DNA of 64,000 bases from JAFAXD01 sp963833605 (lineage in GTDB: Bacteria; Pseudomonadota; Alphaproteobacteria; Rhizobiales; Xanthobacteraceae). Made by a program: the position numbers and the translations under genes. Of this stretch, positions 9,105 to 17,195 are shown piece after piece. The stretch lies in contig CAWHYZ010000015.1 of NCBI GenBank assembly GCA_963833605.1, positions 124,001 through 188,000 of the forward strand, in the 5' to 3' direction. The notes beneath the pieces were generated by a model. The model did no database searches. It saw nothing but the letters and a program-made list of their open reading frames with translations, and was not told the origin of the DNA. The stretch's first letter is position 1; each line of letters begins with the position of its first letter.

Positions 9105-9150
9105 GCGCATGATCCCGAAAAGTTGCAGACTTTTCGGACAAGATCATGCG
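9105..9150. repeat. Dispersed palindrome, GCATGATCCCGAAAAG type
   Basis: A 46-bp imperfect palindrome: GCGCATGATCCCGAAAAG at the left pairs with CTTTTCGGACAAGATCATGCG at the right, around a short loop. A close relative with the same arms is at 19835-19879. It sits between the CMD gene and the dehydrogenase gene, just upstream of the latter's start, and could form a hairpin in the mRNA. From memory such elements are common in Bradyrhizobium-like genomes; no mobility function is visible. Confidence 0.8.
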
Positions 9151-9201
9151 TAAAAACAACGAATCAAGCGCGCAATTGAAACCACTGCACGCTTCATGCG
9201 T

Positions 9202-9585
9202 TCACGCCTTCTTGTCCAATTCGGCGAACACCTCGCGCGCGGTGCGGAATGAATCGACCGCAGCCGGCGCTCCCGCATAGATCATGACCTGCAGGAAGAT
9301 CTCGCTGATCTCCTGCCGGGTGACGCCATTGCGCAAAGCCCCCCGGATATGGGCGCGCAGCTCGTGCGGGCGGTTGAGCACGCTGATCATCGCCAGATTC
9401 AGCATGCTGCGGGTCTTGCGCGGCAGGCCCTCGCGTCCCCACAGCGCACCCCAGCAATATTCGTTGAGCATCTCCTGCAGTGGGCGATTGAAGTCGTCAG
9501 TGCTCTTGATCGCTGCATCGACATATTCGTCGCCGAGCACTGCCCTGCGAACCGCCATACCCTTGTCGTAGATCGCCTTGTCCAT
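9202..9585 (-). CDS. Carboxymuconolactone decarboxylase-family protein
   Basis: CMD/AhpD-fold protein of 127 residues, closest by eye to 4-carboxymuconolactone decarboxylase (PcaC). It contains the helical motif EYCWGALWGREGLPRKTRSM (about residues 42-61), then AMISVLNRPHELRAHIRGAL and EISEIFLQVMIYAGAPAA. There is no CxxC pair, so it is not a peroxidase-type AhpD. True PcaC acts in the ortho (beta-ketoadipate) branch, whereas this window encodes the meta (LigAB) branch, so the reaction here is uncertain. It is probably the first gene of the minus-strand unit continuing into the dehydrogenase and MBL-fold genes, with about 110 bp including a palindrome between. Confidence 0.85.
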   Translation of the reverse strand: MDKAIYDKGMAVRRAVLGDEYVDAAIKSTDDFNRPLQEMLNEYCWGALWGREGLPRKTRSMLNLAMISVLNRPHELRAHIRGALRNGVTRQEISEIFLQVMIYAGAPAAVDSFRTAREVFAELDKKA

Positions 9586-9668
9586 GTGAGCATCCTCCTT
9601 GGCACCGAGCTGCTATTCTTGCTATCCGCAATTGCGCACTCGCGCACCCGGATTATGCAGATCGGCGC

Positions 9669-9719
9669 GTTGCGATGAATGGCCGGTTGCGACGAGTGGC
9701 CAGTTGCGATGAATGGCCA
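9669..9719. repeat. Three 17-bp tandem repeats
   Basis: Three head-to-tail copies of a 17-bp unit, GTTGCGATGAATGGCCG, at 9669-9685, 9686-9702 (GTTGCGACGAGTGGCCA) and 9703-9719, with a degenerate fourth start after it. They lie 33 bp before the start of the SnoaL-like gene, in its presumed leader, and could be a variable-number repeat or a multi-site operator. Confidence 0.85.
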
Positions 9720-9751
9720 GTGTGGCCTGTTGTGCAATCGTGGAGGGTTTC

Positions 9752-10210
9752 ATGCGAAGGTTTCGACACGTGTTGCTGGTCGTCCTGGCGACGCTCGCGC
9801 CCGTCATGGCGTTCGCAGGGCCTGCCGAGGAGGTGGCCTCAGCCGTTGACCAGTGGGCCACAACGTTCAATGCCAACAACGTCGACGCCCTCGTTAAGCT
9901 CTACGCCCCGGACGCCATTCTGATCGGTCCGGTCGGATCGACCATCAACGAGGGCACCGATGCGATCCGCAAATATTATGCGCGCCTGGAAAAGAGCGGC
10001 GACAAGGTCCTGCTCGGCATCCGTAAGGTCGTCGTCCTCGACGACAAGGTCGCCTACGTGGCCGGATTCAATGAATTCTCGGCCGTTCGCGGCGGGGAAC
10101 TCCGAAAGTCTCCGAACGGTTTCACCATGATCCTGGTCAAGCGCGACGACCACTGGCTGATCACCCACCAGCACTCATCACGGCGTTCGACACCGACCCA
10201 AGGGGGTTGA
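9752..10210 (+). CDS. SnoaL-like (DUF4440/SgcJ-type) secreted protein
   Basis: Small NTF2-fold protein, 152 residues from ATG 9752, which has GGAGGG four bases upstream. An in-frame ATG at 9713 would put 13 residues before a clear signal peptide (MRRFRHVLLVVLATLAPVMA, cut near AFAG), so it is rejected. The mature part shows the SgcJ/EcaC pattern: VDQWATTFNANNVDALVKLY, then APDAILIGP, IRKYYARL and a C-terminal DHWLITHQHSS. Members are poorly characterised; the fold suggests a small-molecule-binding or steroid-isomerase-like protein in the periplasm. It stands alone on the plus strand, preceded by tandem repeats and followed by the marR promoter. Confidence 0.8.
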   Translation: MRRFRHVLLVVLATLAPVMAFAGPAEEVASAVDQWATTFNANNVDALVKLYAPDAILIGPVGSTINEGTDAIRKYYARLEKSGDKVLLGIRKVVVLDDKVAYVAGFNEFSAVRGGELRKSPNGFTMILVKRDDHWLITHQHSSRRSTPTQGG

Positions 10211-10277
10211 CCGCCCCCGATTGGGGTTCCCCCGCGCCACGCATGGCTGGGTGGAAAAATCCTCGGTGGCGCATTTA

Positions 10278-10307
10278 GTAAGCTTCCTTATAATATACGA
10301 GGCTTAC
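10278..10307. promoter_or_regulatory. Probable MarR operator and promoter
   Basis: GTAAGC (10278-10283) and GCTTAC (10302-10307) form an inverted repeat around TATAAT (10290-10295), a good -10 match. TAAGCTTCCTTA (10279-10290) is a second, shorter palindrome. The site lies 22 bp before marR. Its location and symmetry fit autorepression of the marR-emrA-emrB operon; binding is inferred. Confidence 0.6.
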
Positions 10308-10328
10308 GGGTTGTGCCATGAGGTTGCC

Positions 10329-10823
10329 ATGCCGAATTTCTCGATCGAGCGCGATCTCGCGTTCCTGCTCAGTGACGCGGCACGCCTGCTGCGGACCTGC
10401 GCGGACCAGGAGGCGCGCCAGTTCGGGATGACACGAGCGCAGTGGGCCGTTCTGTTCCGGCTGCAGCGCGCCGAAGGCCTCAAGCAGTCGGAACTGGCGG
10501 ATCTGCTCGAGGTGCAGCCGATCACGCTCACGCGGCTGATCGACCGGCTGTGCGACAATGGCCTGATCGAGCGGCGCAGCGACCCCAGCGATCGGCGCGC
10601 CAAGCGGCTCTTTCTCACCCCTGCGGCCAAGCCAGTGTTGGAACGGCTGGCCGTGGTCAGCGAACAGATGATGGCGAACGTACTCGCAGGCCTCGACCGC
10701 GCCGAGCGCGAGGCGACGGTGGCCGCGCTTGCCAAGATCAAGAACAATCTGCGGCAGGTGATCCAGAACCGGATGGACGCAGAACTGTCGGCGCGCGCGG
10801 AGCTGGAACAACGCTATGGCTGA
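10329..10823 (+). CDS. MarR-family transcriptional regulator
   Basis: Winged-helix regulator of 164 residues. The recognition region LKQSELADLLEVQPITLTRL (about residues 56-75) leads into LIERRSDPSDRRAKRLFLTP, the MarR wing with its DxRxxR signature. It overlaps the downstream emrA gene by 8 bp, and an inverted repeat overlapping a -10-like box lies just upstream, so it most likely represses its own efflux operon and is released by a small ligand, often a phenolic compound in this family. ATG 10329 begins MPNFSIERD; a longer in-frame start at 10221 would include the operator and is unlikely. Confidence 0.9.
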   Translation: MPNFSIERDLAFLLSDAARLLRTCADQEARQFGMTRAQWAVLFRLQRAEGLKQSELADLLEVQPITLTRLIDRLCDNGLIERRSDPSDRRAKRLFLTPAAKPVLERLAVVSEQMMANVLAGLDRAEREATVAALAKIKNNLRQVIQNRMDAELSARAELEQRYG

Positions 10824-11967
10824 CCCTGTCCTGAGGGCATCCGACCCGGTTCTCAAGGTCGTTCCGCGCCCGGCGACGGAACGGCGCCGGGTGTCGCTCG
10901 TCGGCGTCTTCAAACAATATCGCCGGATCATTCTGCTGTTGGTGCTGCCGCTGCTGGCAGCCGCCGTTGCGCTGACGATCTACCTCATGGGCGGCCGCTA
11001 CATTTCGACCGACAACGCCTATGTGGGCGCGCAGAAGGTGCTGATCACGCCCGATGTCGCCGGCAAGATCAGCCGGGTGGTCGTGGTCGAAGGGCAACAC
11101 GTCAATCCGGGCGACGTGCTCTTTGAGATCGATCCGGTGCCGTTCCAGCTGGCCGTGACCCAGGCCGAGAGCAAGCTCGCCATGGTGCGGACCGAGTTCG
11201 CCAACCTGAAGACCAATCTGAAATCGCTTGGCCAGCTGATCGATCTCGCGCGCCAGACGGTCTCCCTCAAGGAGAGCGACGTGGAGCGCAAGAGCAAACT
11301 GCTCGCAACCCATATGGGCTCCGCACTCGACGCCGATATGTCCCTGGCAGCACTCGCCGCCGCGCGAACGCAGCTCGAGCAGCTGGTCCAGCAACAGGCA
11401 CGCATCCGCAACCAACTCCTGGGCGATCCCGACTTGGCGATCGAGAAATACCCGGCCTACCTGCAGGCGCAGGCGGCGCTCGACCAGGCCAATCGCGACC
11501 TCGCGCACACCGTGCTGCATGCGCCGATCACCGGCCGCGCCACGCAAGTCGACAGCATTCAACTCGGCCGCTACGTCATCGCCGGAACGCCGGTGTTCAG
11601 CATCGTGGATGATCAACACCCGTGGGTCGATGCCAATCCGAAGGAAACCGATATCACCTTTCTGCAACTCGGCCAGAAGGCGTGGATCCACGTCGACACG
11701 TTTCCGGGCCAGGTGTTCCATGGCAGCGTGATTGCGGTGAGCCCGGGCACCGGCGCGCAGTTCGCGATCCTGCCGCCGCAGAACGCGAGCGGCAATTGGG
11801 TCAAGGTTGTACAGCGGGTACCGGTGCGCATCGCGTTCGACGCCGGGCAGAACCTGTCCAAGCTGCGCTCGGGCATGAGCGCCACGGTCGAAATCGATAC
11901 GCGCCGGCGGCGCGGGCTCGGCTCGCTGTTCGGCCATGACGTAGCCATCGCCAAAGATGGCGAGTGA
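10816..11967 (+). CDS. emrA: HlyD/EmrA-type membrane fusion protein
   Basis: Periplasmic adaptor of a tripartite multidrug efflux pump, 383 residues. One N-terminal transmembrane helix (about residues 37-58, IILLLVLPLLAAAVALTIYL) is followed by the biotinyl-lipoyl half-motif ISTDNAYVGAQKVLITPDVA, a coiled-coil hairpin (about residues 110-215, rich in Leu, Ala and Gln) and the second lipoyl half HAPITGRATQVDSIQLG. The pattern DNAYVGA is characteristic of EmrA/VceA. It starts inside the end of marR and its TGA overlaps the ATG of the next gene, so the three genes are translationally coupled. Confidence 0.93.
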   Translation: MADPVLRASDPVLKVVPRPATERRRVSLVGVFKQYRRIILLLVLPLLAAAVALTIYLMGGRYISTDNAYVGAQKVLITPDVAGKISRVVVVEGQHVNPGDVLFEIDPVPFQLAVTQAESKLAMVRTEFANLKTNLKSLGQLIDLARQTVSLKESDVERKSKLLATHMGSALDADMSLAALAAARTQLEQLVQQQARIRNQLLGDPDLAIEKYPAYLQAQAALDQANRDLAHTVLHAPITGRATQVDSIQLGRYVIAGTPVFSIVDDQHPWVDANPKETDITFLQLGQKAWIHVDTFPGQVFHGSVIAVSPGTGAQFAILPPQNASGNWVKVVQRVPVRIAFDAGQNLSKLRSGMSATVEIDTRRRRGLGSLFGHDVAIAKDGE

Positions 11968-13517
11968 TGAACGCCGCACGCGCCCCCACGCCCAAGCGCG
12001 GATTGCAGCGCGCGATGCTGACCATCTGCGCCATGACGGCGACCATCATGCAGGCGCTCGACACCACCGTCGCCAACGTGGCTTTGCCCTACATGCAGGG
12101 AAGCCTGTCGGCCTCGCTCGATCAGGTCAACTGGATCCTCACGTCATATATCGTGGCCTCGGCGATCCTGACCGCGCCGGTGGGGTGGCTTGCCGGTCGT
12201 TTCGGGCGCAAGGCCCTGTTCGTCGTCTGCACCGCGGGCTTCACGTTGGCCTCACTGCTGTGTGGCCTCGCGGCGTCGATCGAGCAGATGGTCATGTTCC
12301 GCTTGCTGCAAGGCATGTTCGGCGCCGGCCTCATTCCATTGTCGCAGGCGGTAATGCTCAACTCCTACTCATTCGAGGAGCGCGGCCAAGCGATGGCGAT
12401 CTGGGGCATGGGCATCATGCTCGGTCCGATCATGGGCCCCACTCTGGGCGGCTGGCTGACGGAGCAATACAACTGGCGCTGGGTGTTTCTGATCAATATG
12501 CCGATCGGCATCATCACCGTGATCGGCCTGTTGTTCTTCATGGATGAGACCGAATCCCGGCGCGAGATGCGTTTCGACTGGTTCGGATTCATTGCGCTCG
12601 CGGTCGGCATCGGCGCGCTGCAGCTGATGGTCGACCGCGGCGAGCAGCTTGGCTGGCTCGATTCGAACGAAATCAAGCTCGAGCTCGCGGTCGCCATCGT
12701 CGGCTTCTATTACTTCTTCGCGCACTCGCTGACCGCGGCCGAGCCGTTCGTGCGGTTCGAGCTGTTCTCCGACCGCAACTTCGTGGGCGGCTGCCTGTTC
12801 ATGGTGGTGCTCGGCATGACTGTGTTCGCCACCATGACGCTGTCGGCGCTGTTCCTGCAGATCGTGCTCGGCTACCCGGTGATGTCGGCCGGGCTGATGC
12901 TGGCGGCGCGCGGGACCGGCACCCTGGCAGGCATGCTGGCGGTGGGACGGCTGTTGCGCGTCGTTGAAGCCCGCACCCTGATTTTCGTCGGCATGATCCT
13001 GACCGCGGGGACGATGTACGAGCTCGTCTACTTCACCAATATGACGCCGGCCTCGACCATCATCGCCGTCACGATGATCCAGGGACTTGGGCTTGGGCTG
13101 GTGTTCGTGCCGCTGAGCACGGCGGCGTTCGCCACCCTGCCGGCACACCTGCGCACCGACGGCACCGCCATCCTCACCCTGGTGCGCAATATCGGCTCTT
13201 CGGTCGGCATTCCGGTGGTGGTCGCGACGCTTGTCAACTCGACCAGCGTCATGCACGCGCAGCTCGCCGAATACATCACGCCCTTCAATGCGGCGCTGCA
13301 GGTCCCGGACGTGCGCGCGGTGATCGACCCCGCAACCGACACCGGGCGCGCGCTCATCGACAATATGCTGACCCAGCAGGCGACCATCATCGGATTCGGC
13401 AACAGCTTCAAGCTGCTGATGATCCTGTCAGTGGTCTCGATGCCGCTCCTGCTGGTGATCGGCAAGTCACGGGTGAGGCGATCAGGAACGGCGGCGGAGG
13501 CCGCCGTAATGGACTGA
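11967..13517 (+). CDS. emrB: DHA2-family MFS multidrug exporter (EmrB-like)
   Basis: Drug:H+ antiporter of the 14-helix DHA2 class, 516 residues. The N-terminal helix carries MQALDTTVANVALPYMQGSL, the D-x-T-V-x-N-V-A-L-P signature of EmrB/QacA. Motif A appears as GWLAGRFGRKALF near residue 73, and motif C as GPIMGPTLGGWLTE near 155. Substrates are usually hydrophobic toxic compounds; with MarR control and nearby aromatic catabolism, phenolics are a reasonable guess but not shown. The ATG overlaps the emrA stop (TGATG at 11965-11969); GTG 11964 is an alternative start. Confidence 0.94.
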   Translation: MNAARAPTPKRGLQRAMLTICAMTATIMQALDTTVANVALPYMQGSLSASLDQVNWILTSYIVASAILTAPVGWLAGRFGRKALFVVCTAGFTLASLLCGLAASIEQMVMFRLLQGMFGAGLIPLSQAVMLNSYSFEERGQAMAIWGMGIMLGPIMGPTLGGWLTEQYNWRWVFLINMPIGIITVIGLLFFMDETESRREMRFDWFGFIALAVGIGALQLMVDRGEQLGWLDSNEIKLELAVAIVGFYYFFAHSLTAAEPFVRFELFSDRNFVGGCLFMVVLGMTVFATMTLSALFLQIVLGYPVMSAGLMLAARGTGTLAGMLAVGRLLRVVEARTLIFVGMILTAGTMYELVYFTNMTPASTIIAVTMIQGLGLGLVFVPLSTAAFATLPAHLRTDGTAILTLVRNIGSSVGIPVVVATLVNSTSVMHAQLAEYITPFNAALQVPDVRAVIDPATDTGRALIDNMLTQQATIIGFGNSFKLLMILSVVSMPLLLVIGKSRVRRSGTAAEAAVMD

Positions 13518-13570
13518 CGCGTTTCGCCGCTGCGGACCATCATGGCGTCCACGCAGCCAGAACGCCTCCA

Positions 13571-14947
13571 TCAGGGTGAGGCTCCTGCCGCGATCGCAAT
13601 CGCCTTGCAGCTGGCCGGGTCGATGTTGATGCGAGGCCGCACCGTGGCAATCCGGCGGATGGCCTCGGCGACATCGGTAGCGCGGCGGGTCGAGACCAGC
13701 CAGGTCGCGATCGCCGCGGGGCTACGCGAATAACCGAGCGCGCAGCAGACGAGCACAGCGCCGCCCGCGCGCGCGCCTTCGATGCAGGCGGCAGCAGCGT
13801 TGAGACGCGCGGGGTCAGGCGAAACCAGATCAAGCATGGGAAACGCATCAACGACCGCGCGCTCGCGCGGCGTCGGGAGTTCGGCGCACAGATCAACGAT
13901 CGCGGCAAAGGCGCGCGTCACTCGCGGCGATGGAATGCGGCCAAGCCAGACACCATCGGCGATCGGAACCGGTTCCCGGTCCCATTGTGTCCGTACACGC
14001 GAGTTGATCCAAGCGCCGATGAGGCAGGGGGCCAGCAACGCATGAACCGCTACACTCATGCGGCCATCGCCACGCTTCTGGAAACCGTCGGGCCCCAGTG
14101 CCGCGTAGTTCACCATCACCAGCAGGAGCGAGATCGCGGGCCAGAACAGCACCCAGCCCGCCGGCCCCATCCACCAAGCCAGCAGGGCAAACGCGATCGC
14201 ACCCGCGAGATAGCACGCCGCCACCATCCAACGGCGCACCGAGTCGGTGAGGTGCCACAGGGTCCAAGGTGGAGCACCCGTGCTCGGCCACAGCCACAGG
14301 CAGAAAAACCCCAGCAGCGCGCCGGTCGGGATATCGAAGAAATGGTGCTGATAGGTCGTGAGCACCGACACGCCGATGATTGCAAACCACAGATGCAGCG
14401 GCCATCGCATTGAGTGCGGCACGTGGCGCAGATAGAACTCCCACAAAATCACGAGCAGCGCGATGTGCAGCGACGGCGCCTGATTGAAGGGCAGATCGAA
14501 GCCCCCCAACGCGTCGAACAGGAGGCTCGGCACTCCTTCGGTCTCTGGCCGCGCAAAAGTGGAGCGCAGCGGAAACAAGACGAAGCACGACACCGCAATG
14601 ATCTGTGCGGTCAGCAGGCGGCGAACATGCGTGCCGAGCTCGGCTCTGGTCGCGCAGACGAACGGCGAGATCACGTACAACACATCGATCGAGCAATAGG
14701 GAACGATGCTCCAGGCGATGAACGGAATATGCTGTTCCCAGCCGAACACGATCGAACCGACGTGGGCGCGCAGGGACGCCAGCCAATTCGCCATCGGGTA
14801 GCTGATGAAGAAGAAGGTGCCGAGGCCGACGAGCGCGTACGCGGCTTGTTTCCACGGACGGCGCTCCGGCACATCGCCTGCATGCGCAGGAGTGGCTGTC
14901 TCGGAGCCTGCGTCGGCGACGGTCCCGCAAGGCGCGCTCCGGTTCAC
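13571..14947 (-). CDS. PAP2-type phosphatase fused to a dual-specificity phosphatase domain
   Basis: Two-domain membrane protein, about 458 residues from GTG 14947. GTG is preferred because it follows the stop of the upstream gene by 8 bp; the in-frame ATG at 15007 would overlap that gene. The N-terminal half has about six membrane helices and PAP2 motifs of the AUR1/sphingolipid-synthase kind: ARPETEG, APSLHIALL and TYQHHFFDIPTG. The C-terminal ~140 residues form a soluble phosphatase domain with the P-loop VCCALGYSRSPAAIA (C-x5-R near residue 395) and a preceding acidic-loop region. The C-x5-R loop follows a Cys rather than the usual His. The predicted role is dephosphorylation of a lipid phosphate or phosphoinositide-like substrate; the true substrate is unknown. 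Confidence 0.85.
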   Translation of the reverse strand: MNRSAPCGTVADAGSETATPAHAGDVPERRPWKQAAYALVGLGTFFFISYPMANWLASLRAHVGSIVFGWEQHIPFIAWSIVPYCSIDVLYVISPFVCATRAELGTHVRRLLTAQIIAVSCFVLFPLRSTFARPETEGVPSLLFDALGGFDLPFNQAPSLHIALLVILWEFYLRHVPHSMRWPLHLWFAIIGVSVLTTYQHHFFDIPTGALLGFFCLWLWPSTGAPPWTLWHLTDSVRRWMVAACYLAGAIAFALLAWWMGPAGWVLFWPAISLLLVMVNYAALGPDGFQKRGDGRMSVAVHALLAPCLIGAWINSRVRTQWDREPVPIADGVWLGRIPSPRVTRAFAAIVDLCAELPTPRERAVVDAFPMLDLVSPDPARLNAAAACIEGARAGGAVLVCCALGYSRSPAAIATWLVSTRRATDVAEAIRRIATVRPRINIDPASCKAIAIAAGASP

Positions 14948-14955
14948 GCGCGCGT

Positions 14956-16056
14956 CTACCCCCACACCTCGCGCGCGACCTCGACGATGCGGCCGAGCTT
15001 TGCCCACTGCTCATCCTCAGTGAGCGTGTTGCCCTCCTCGGTGGACGCGAAGCCGCATTGACCACTCAGGCAGAGTTGATCTAGATCGGCGTATTTGGCC
15101 GCAAGGTCGATGCGGCGCTTGAGCTCGTCCTTGCTCTCGAGCTTGCCGCTTTTGGTGGTGACGAGGCCGAGCACTACCTGTTTGCCTTTGGGCAGGAGCC
15201 GCAGCGGCTCGAACGAGCCCGAACGCTCGTCGTCATATTCCATGAAATAGCCATGCACGTTGATCTTGTTGAACAGGATCTCCTGCACCGCGTCGTAGCC
15301 GCCGGCCCCCATGAAGGTCGACTTGTAGTTGCCGCGGCACAGATGCATGGTGATGGTCATGTCGGAGGGAATATCCGACATCGCCACGTTGATCATCTCG
15401 CCATAGGCGTCGCCGAGCTTTTCCGGGTCGTCGCCGCGGTCCTTCATCTGCTGGCGGTAGCGCGGATCGCACAGCATCGCGATGAACACCTCATCGAGTT
15501 GCAGATAACGGCAGCCGGCGTCGGCAAACGCGCGCACGCCCTTGCGATAGGCCTTGCCAAGATCCTCGAACAGCAGGTCGAGATTCGGATAGGCGGTCTC
15601 GTTGATCGGGTTGCGCACCGGGCGGCCATACATGGCCGAGGGAGCCGGGATGGTGATCTTGGGCGTGCGCTTGGTATGACTTTGCACGAACCGGAAATGA
15701 TCGATCATCGGATGCGCGGAGAAGCCAAGCTTACCCGTCACGCGCACACCCTCCGCCCGGGTGGTGACGCCCGCAAACGCGATACCAGTATCCAGTACAT
15801 GGCGCTCAGCGCCGTCGAGCCCCCACAGGAAGTCGAGATGCCACCACGAGCGGCGGAATTCCCCGTCGGTGATGGATTCGAGGCCGACCTCCTCCTGCTT
15901 TTTGATGACGCGTTCGATCTCGCGATCTTCCACCGCCTTGAGCTGCGAACCCGTGATCTCGCCCTTGGCGTATTGCTCACGCGCCTGCTTCAGGGCGGCA
16001 GGACGCAACAGGCTGCCCACGTGATCAGCACGAAACGGCGGTTTGGTTCGATGCAT
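14956..16056 (-). CDS. MetE-like (cobalamin-independent methionine synthase family) methyltransferase
   Basis: Protein of 366 residues of the MetE C-terminal/UROD-like family (YxjG type), without the N-terminal MetE domain. It begins FRADHVGSLLRP, the family hallmark, then ESITDGEFRRSWWHLDFLWG, a LQLDEVF strand, HLCRGNYKS (zinc-binding His and Cys) and a C-terminal LCLSGQCGFASTEEGNTLTE with the last zinc Cys. Such proteins transfer methyl groups to thiols, but most are not true methionine synthases. It lies downstream of ligC on the same strand, with a remnant of a second copy between. A link to methyl groups released from methoxylated aromatics is possible but only inferred. Confidence 0.85.
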   Translation of the reverse strand: MHRTKPPFRADHVGSLLRPAALKQAREQYAKGEITGSQLKAVEDREIERVIKKQEEVGLESITDGEFRRSWWHLDFLWGLDGAERHVLDTGIAFAGVTTRAEGVRVTGKLGFSAHPMIDHFRFVQSHTKRTPKITIPAPSAMYGRPVRNPINETAYPNLDLLFEDLGKAYRKGVRAFADAGCRYLQLDEVFIAMLCDPRYRQQMKDRGDDPEKLGDAYGEMINVAMSDIPSDMTITMHLCRGNYKSTFMGAGGYDAVQEILFNKINVHGYFMEYDDERSGSFEPLRLLPKGKQVVLGLVTTKSGKLESKDELKRRIDLAAKYADLDQLCLSGQCGFASTEEGNTLTEDEQWAKLGRIVEVAREVWG

Positions 16057-16093
16057 GTAGGTCTCTCCCTCCCCGGCTCACGTGCGGCTGCCG

Positions 16094-16236
16094 TCACGTC
16101 CCGCAGACCCCTTCGGGGCGTTCGGCGATTTCACGCATCTTCGCCCATTTCCGGTCCTCGGTGAGAGCGTCGTCGCCCACAGCGGCAGCCCACGTGCCGC
16201 AACAACCGCAGGCAATGGCAGTGCCCCAAACAACGG
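16094..16236 (-). pseudogene. C-terminal remnant of a second MetE-like gene
   Basis: Read on the minus strand, this stretch translates as CGTWAAAVGDDALTED then RKWAKMREIAERPEG, ending in TGA at 16094-16096. It aligns without gaps with the last ~30 residues of the intact gene beside it (CGFASTEEGNTLTED, EQWAKLGRIVEVA). No matching upstream part exists: ligC ends at 16237. It therefore looks like the tail left after deletion of a duplicated gene, or after recombination between copies. The zinc-binding Cys is preserved, but no start codon supports expression. Confidence 0.7.
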
Positions 16237-17193
16237 TCAGGCGTGCGCCTGGCGCTGCGGGTCGATGATCTGCTCGAGCCGGCCCAGCACCTTCATGGCC
16301 GGCAGCACCTGCGCCAGGCTTGAATTTGGCTCGCGTTTGTCCCTGATGGCGGCGATGAACTCGCGGTCCTCGAGTTCGATGCCATCCATCGACACGTCGA
16401 CCTTGGAGAGATCGATCGGGTTCTTCTTCCCGTCGACGAGATCGTCATAGTAGGCGTTGTAGGTACCGTTGTCGCAAATGTAGCGAAAGAACGAACCAAG
16501 CGGGCCATCATTGTTGAAAGAGAGCGACAGGGTGCAGATCGACCCCGACGGCGTCTTCATCACGATTCCCATATCCATGGCGATGCCAAGCGTCGGGTGA
16601 ACCGGGCCTTGCACGGCGTAGCAATCCGACACCGTCTCACCGGCCTGGTACTGGAACAGGTCGACCGTGTGGGCGGCGTGATGCCAGAGCAGATGGTCGG
16701 TCCAGCTGCGCGGCTTGCCGGCCGCGTTCATGTTGGTGCGGCGGAAGAAATAGGTCTGCACGTCCATCTGCAGAACCTTGAGCTCGCGCTTCACGATCCG
16801 GTTGTGGATCCACTGATGGCTGGGGTTGAACCGGCGCACGTGCCCGGCCATGGCGGTGACGCCGGTCTCCTTCGCAATCGCGACCAGCCGCTCCGAATCC
16901 GCGACGCTGTCGGCGATCGGAATTTCGATCAGCACGTGCTTGCCGGCACGCATCACCTGCTCGCCTTGCCGGAAATGCATCTGGGTTGGAGTAGTCAGGA
17001 TCACCGCGTCGGCGCGCTTGATGCCCTCGCCGAGGTCGCCGGTGTAGTGCGGGATGCCATATTTCTTGGCGACCTCCGCGGTCGCATCCTGATTGCCGCC
17101 GACAAGCAACGTCACTTCCACCTGCGGAATGCGCTTGAGCGCGTCCAGATGCTTCTGGCCGAAAGCGCCCTGGCCGGCGACGCAAATCTTCAT
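16237..17193 (-). CDS. ligC: 4-carboxy-2-hydroxymuconate-6-semialdehyde dehydrogenase LigC
   Basis: Gfo/Idh/MocA-fold oxidoreductase of 318 residues. It begins MKICVAGQGAFGQKHLDALK, a Rossmann loop typical of LigC, and has the dinucleotide-fold Lys in GKHVLIEIPIAD and the active-site region WHHAAHTVDLFQYQ. In the protocatechuate 4,5-cleavage pathway LigC oxidises the ring-cleavage product, as its cyclic hemiacetal, to 2-pyrone-4,6-dicarboxylate using NADP. It begins 2 bp after the ligB stop, within ligA-ligB-ligC, which makes the assignment strong. The family alone would be ambiguous; the context decides it. Confidence 0.92.
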   Translation of the reverse strand: MKICVAGQGAFGQKHLDALKRIPQVEVTLLVGGNQDATAEVAKKYGIPHYTGDLGEGIKRADAVILTTPTQMHFRQGEQVMRAGKHVLIEIPIADSVADSERLVAIAKETGVTAMAGHVRRFNPSHQWIHNRIVKRELKVLQMDVQTYFFRRTNMNAAGKPRSWTDHLLWHHAAHTVDLFQYQAGETVSDCYAVQGPVHPTLGIAMDMGIVMKTPSGSICTLSLSFNNDGPLGSFFRYICDNGTYNAYYDDLVDGKKNPIDLSKVDVSMDGIELEDREFIAAIRDKREPNSSLAQVLPAMKVLGRLEQIIDPQRQAHA

Positions 17194-17195
17194 GA

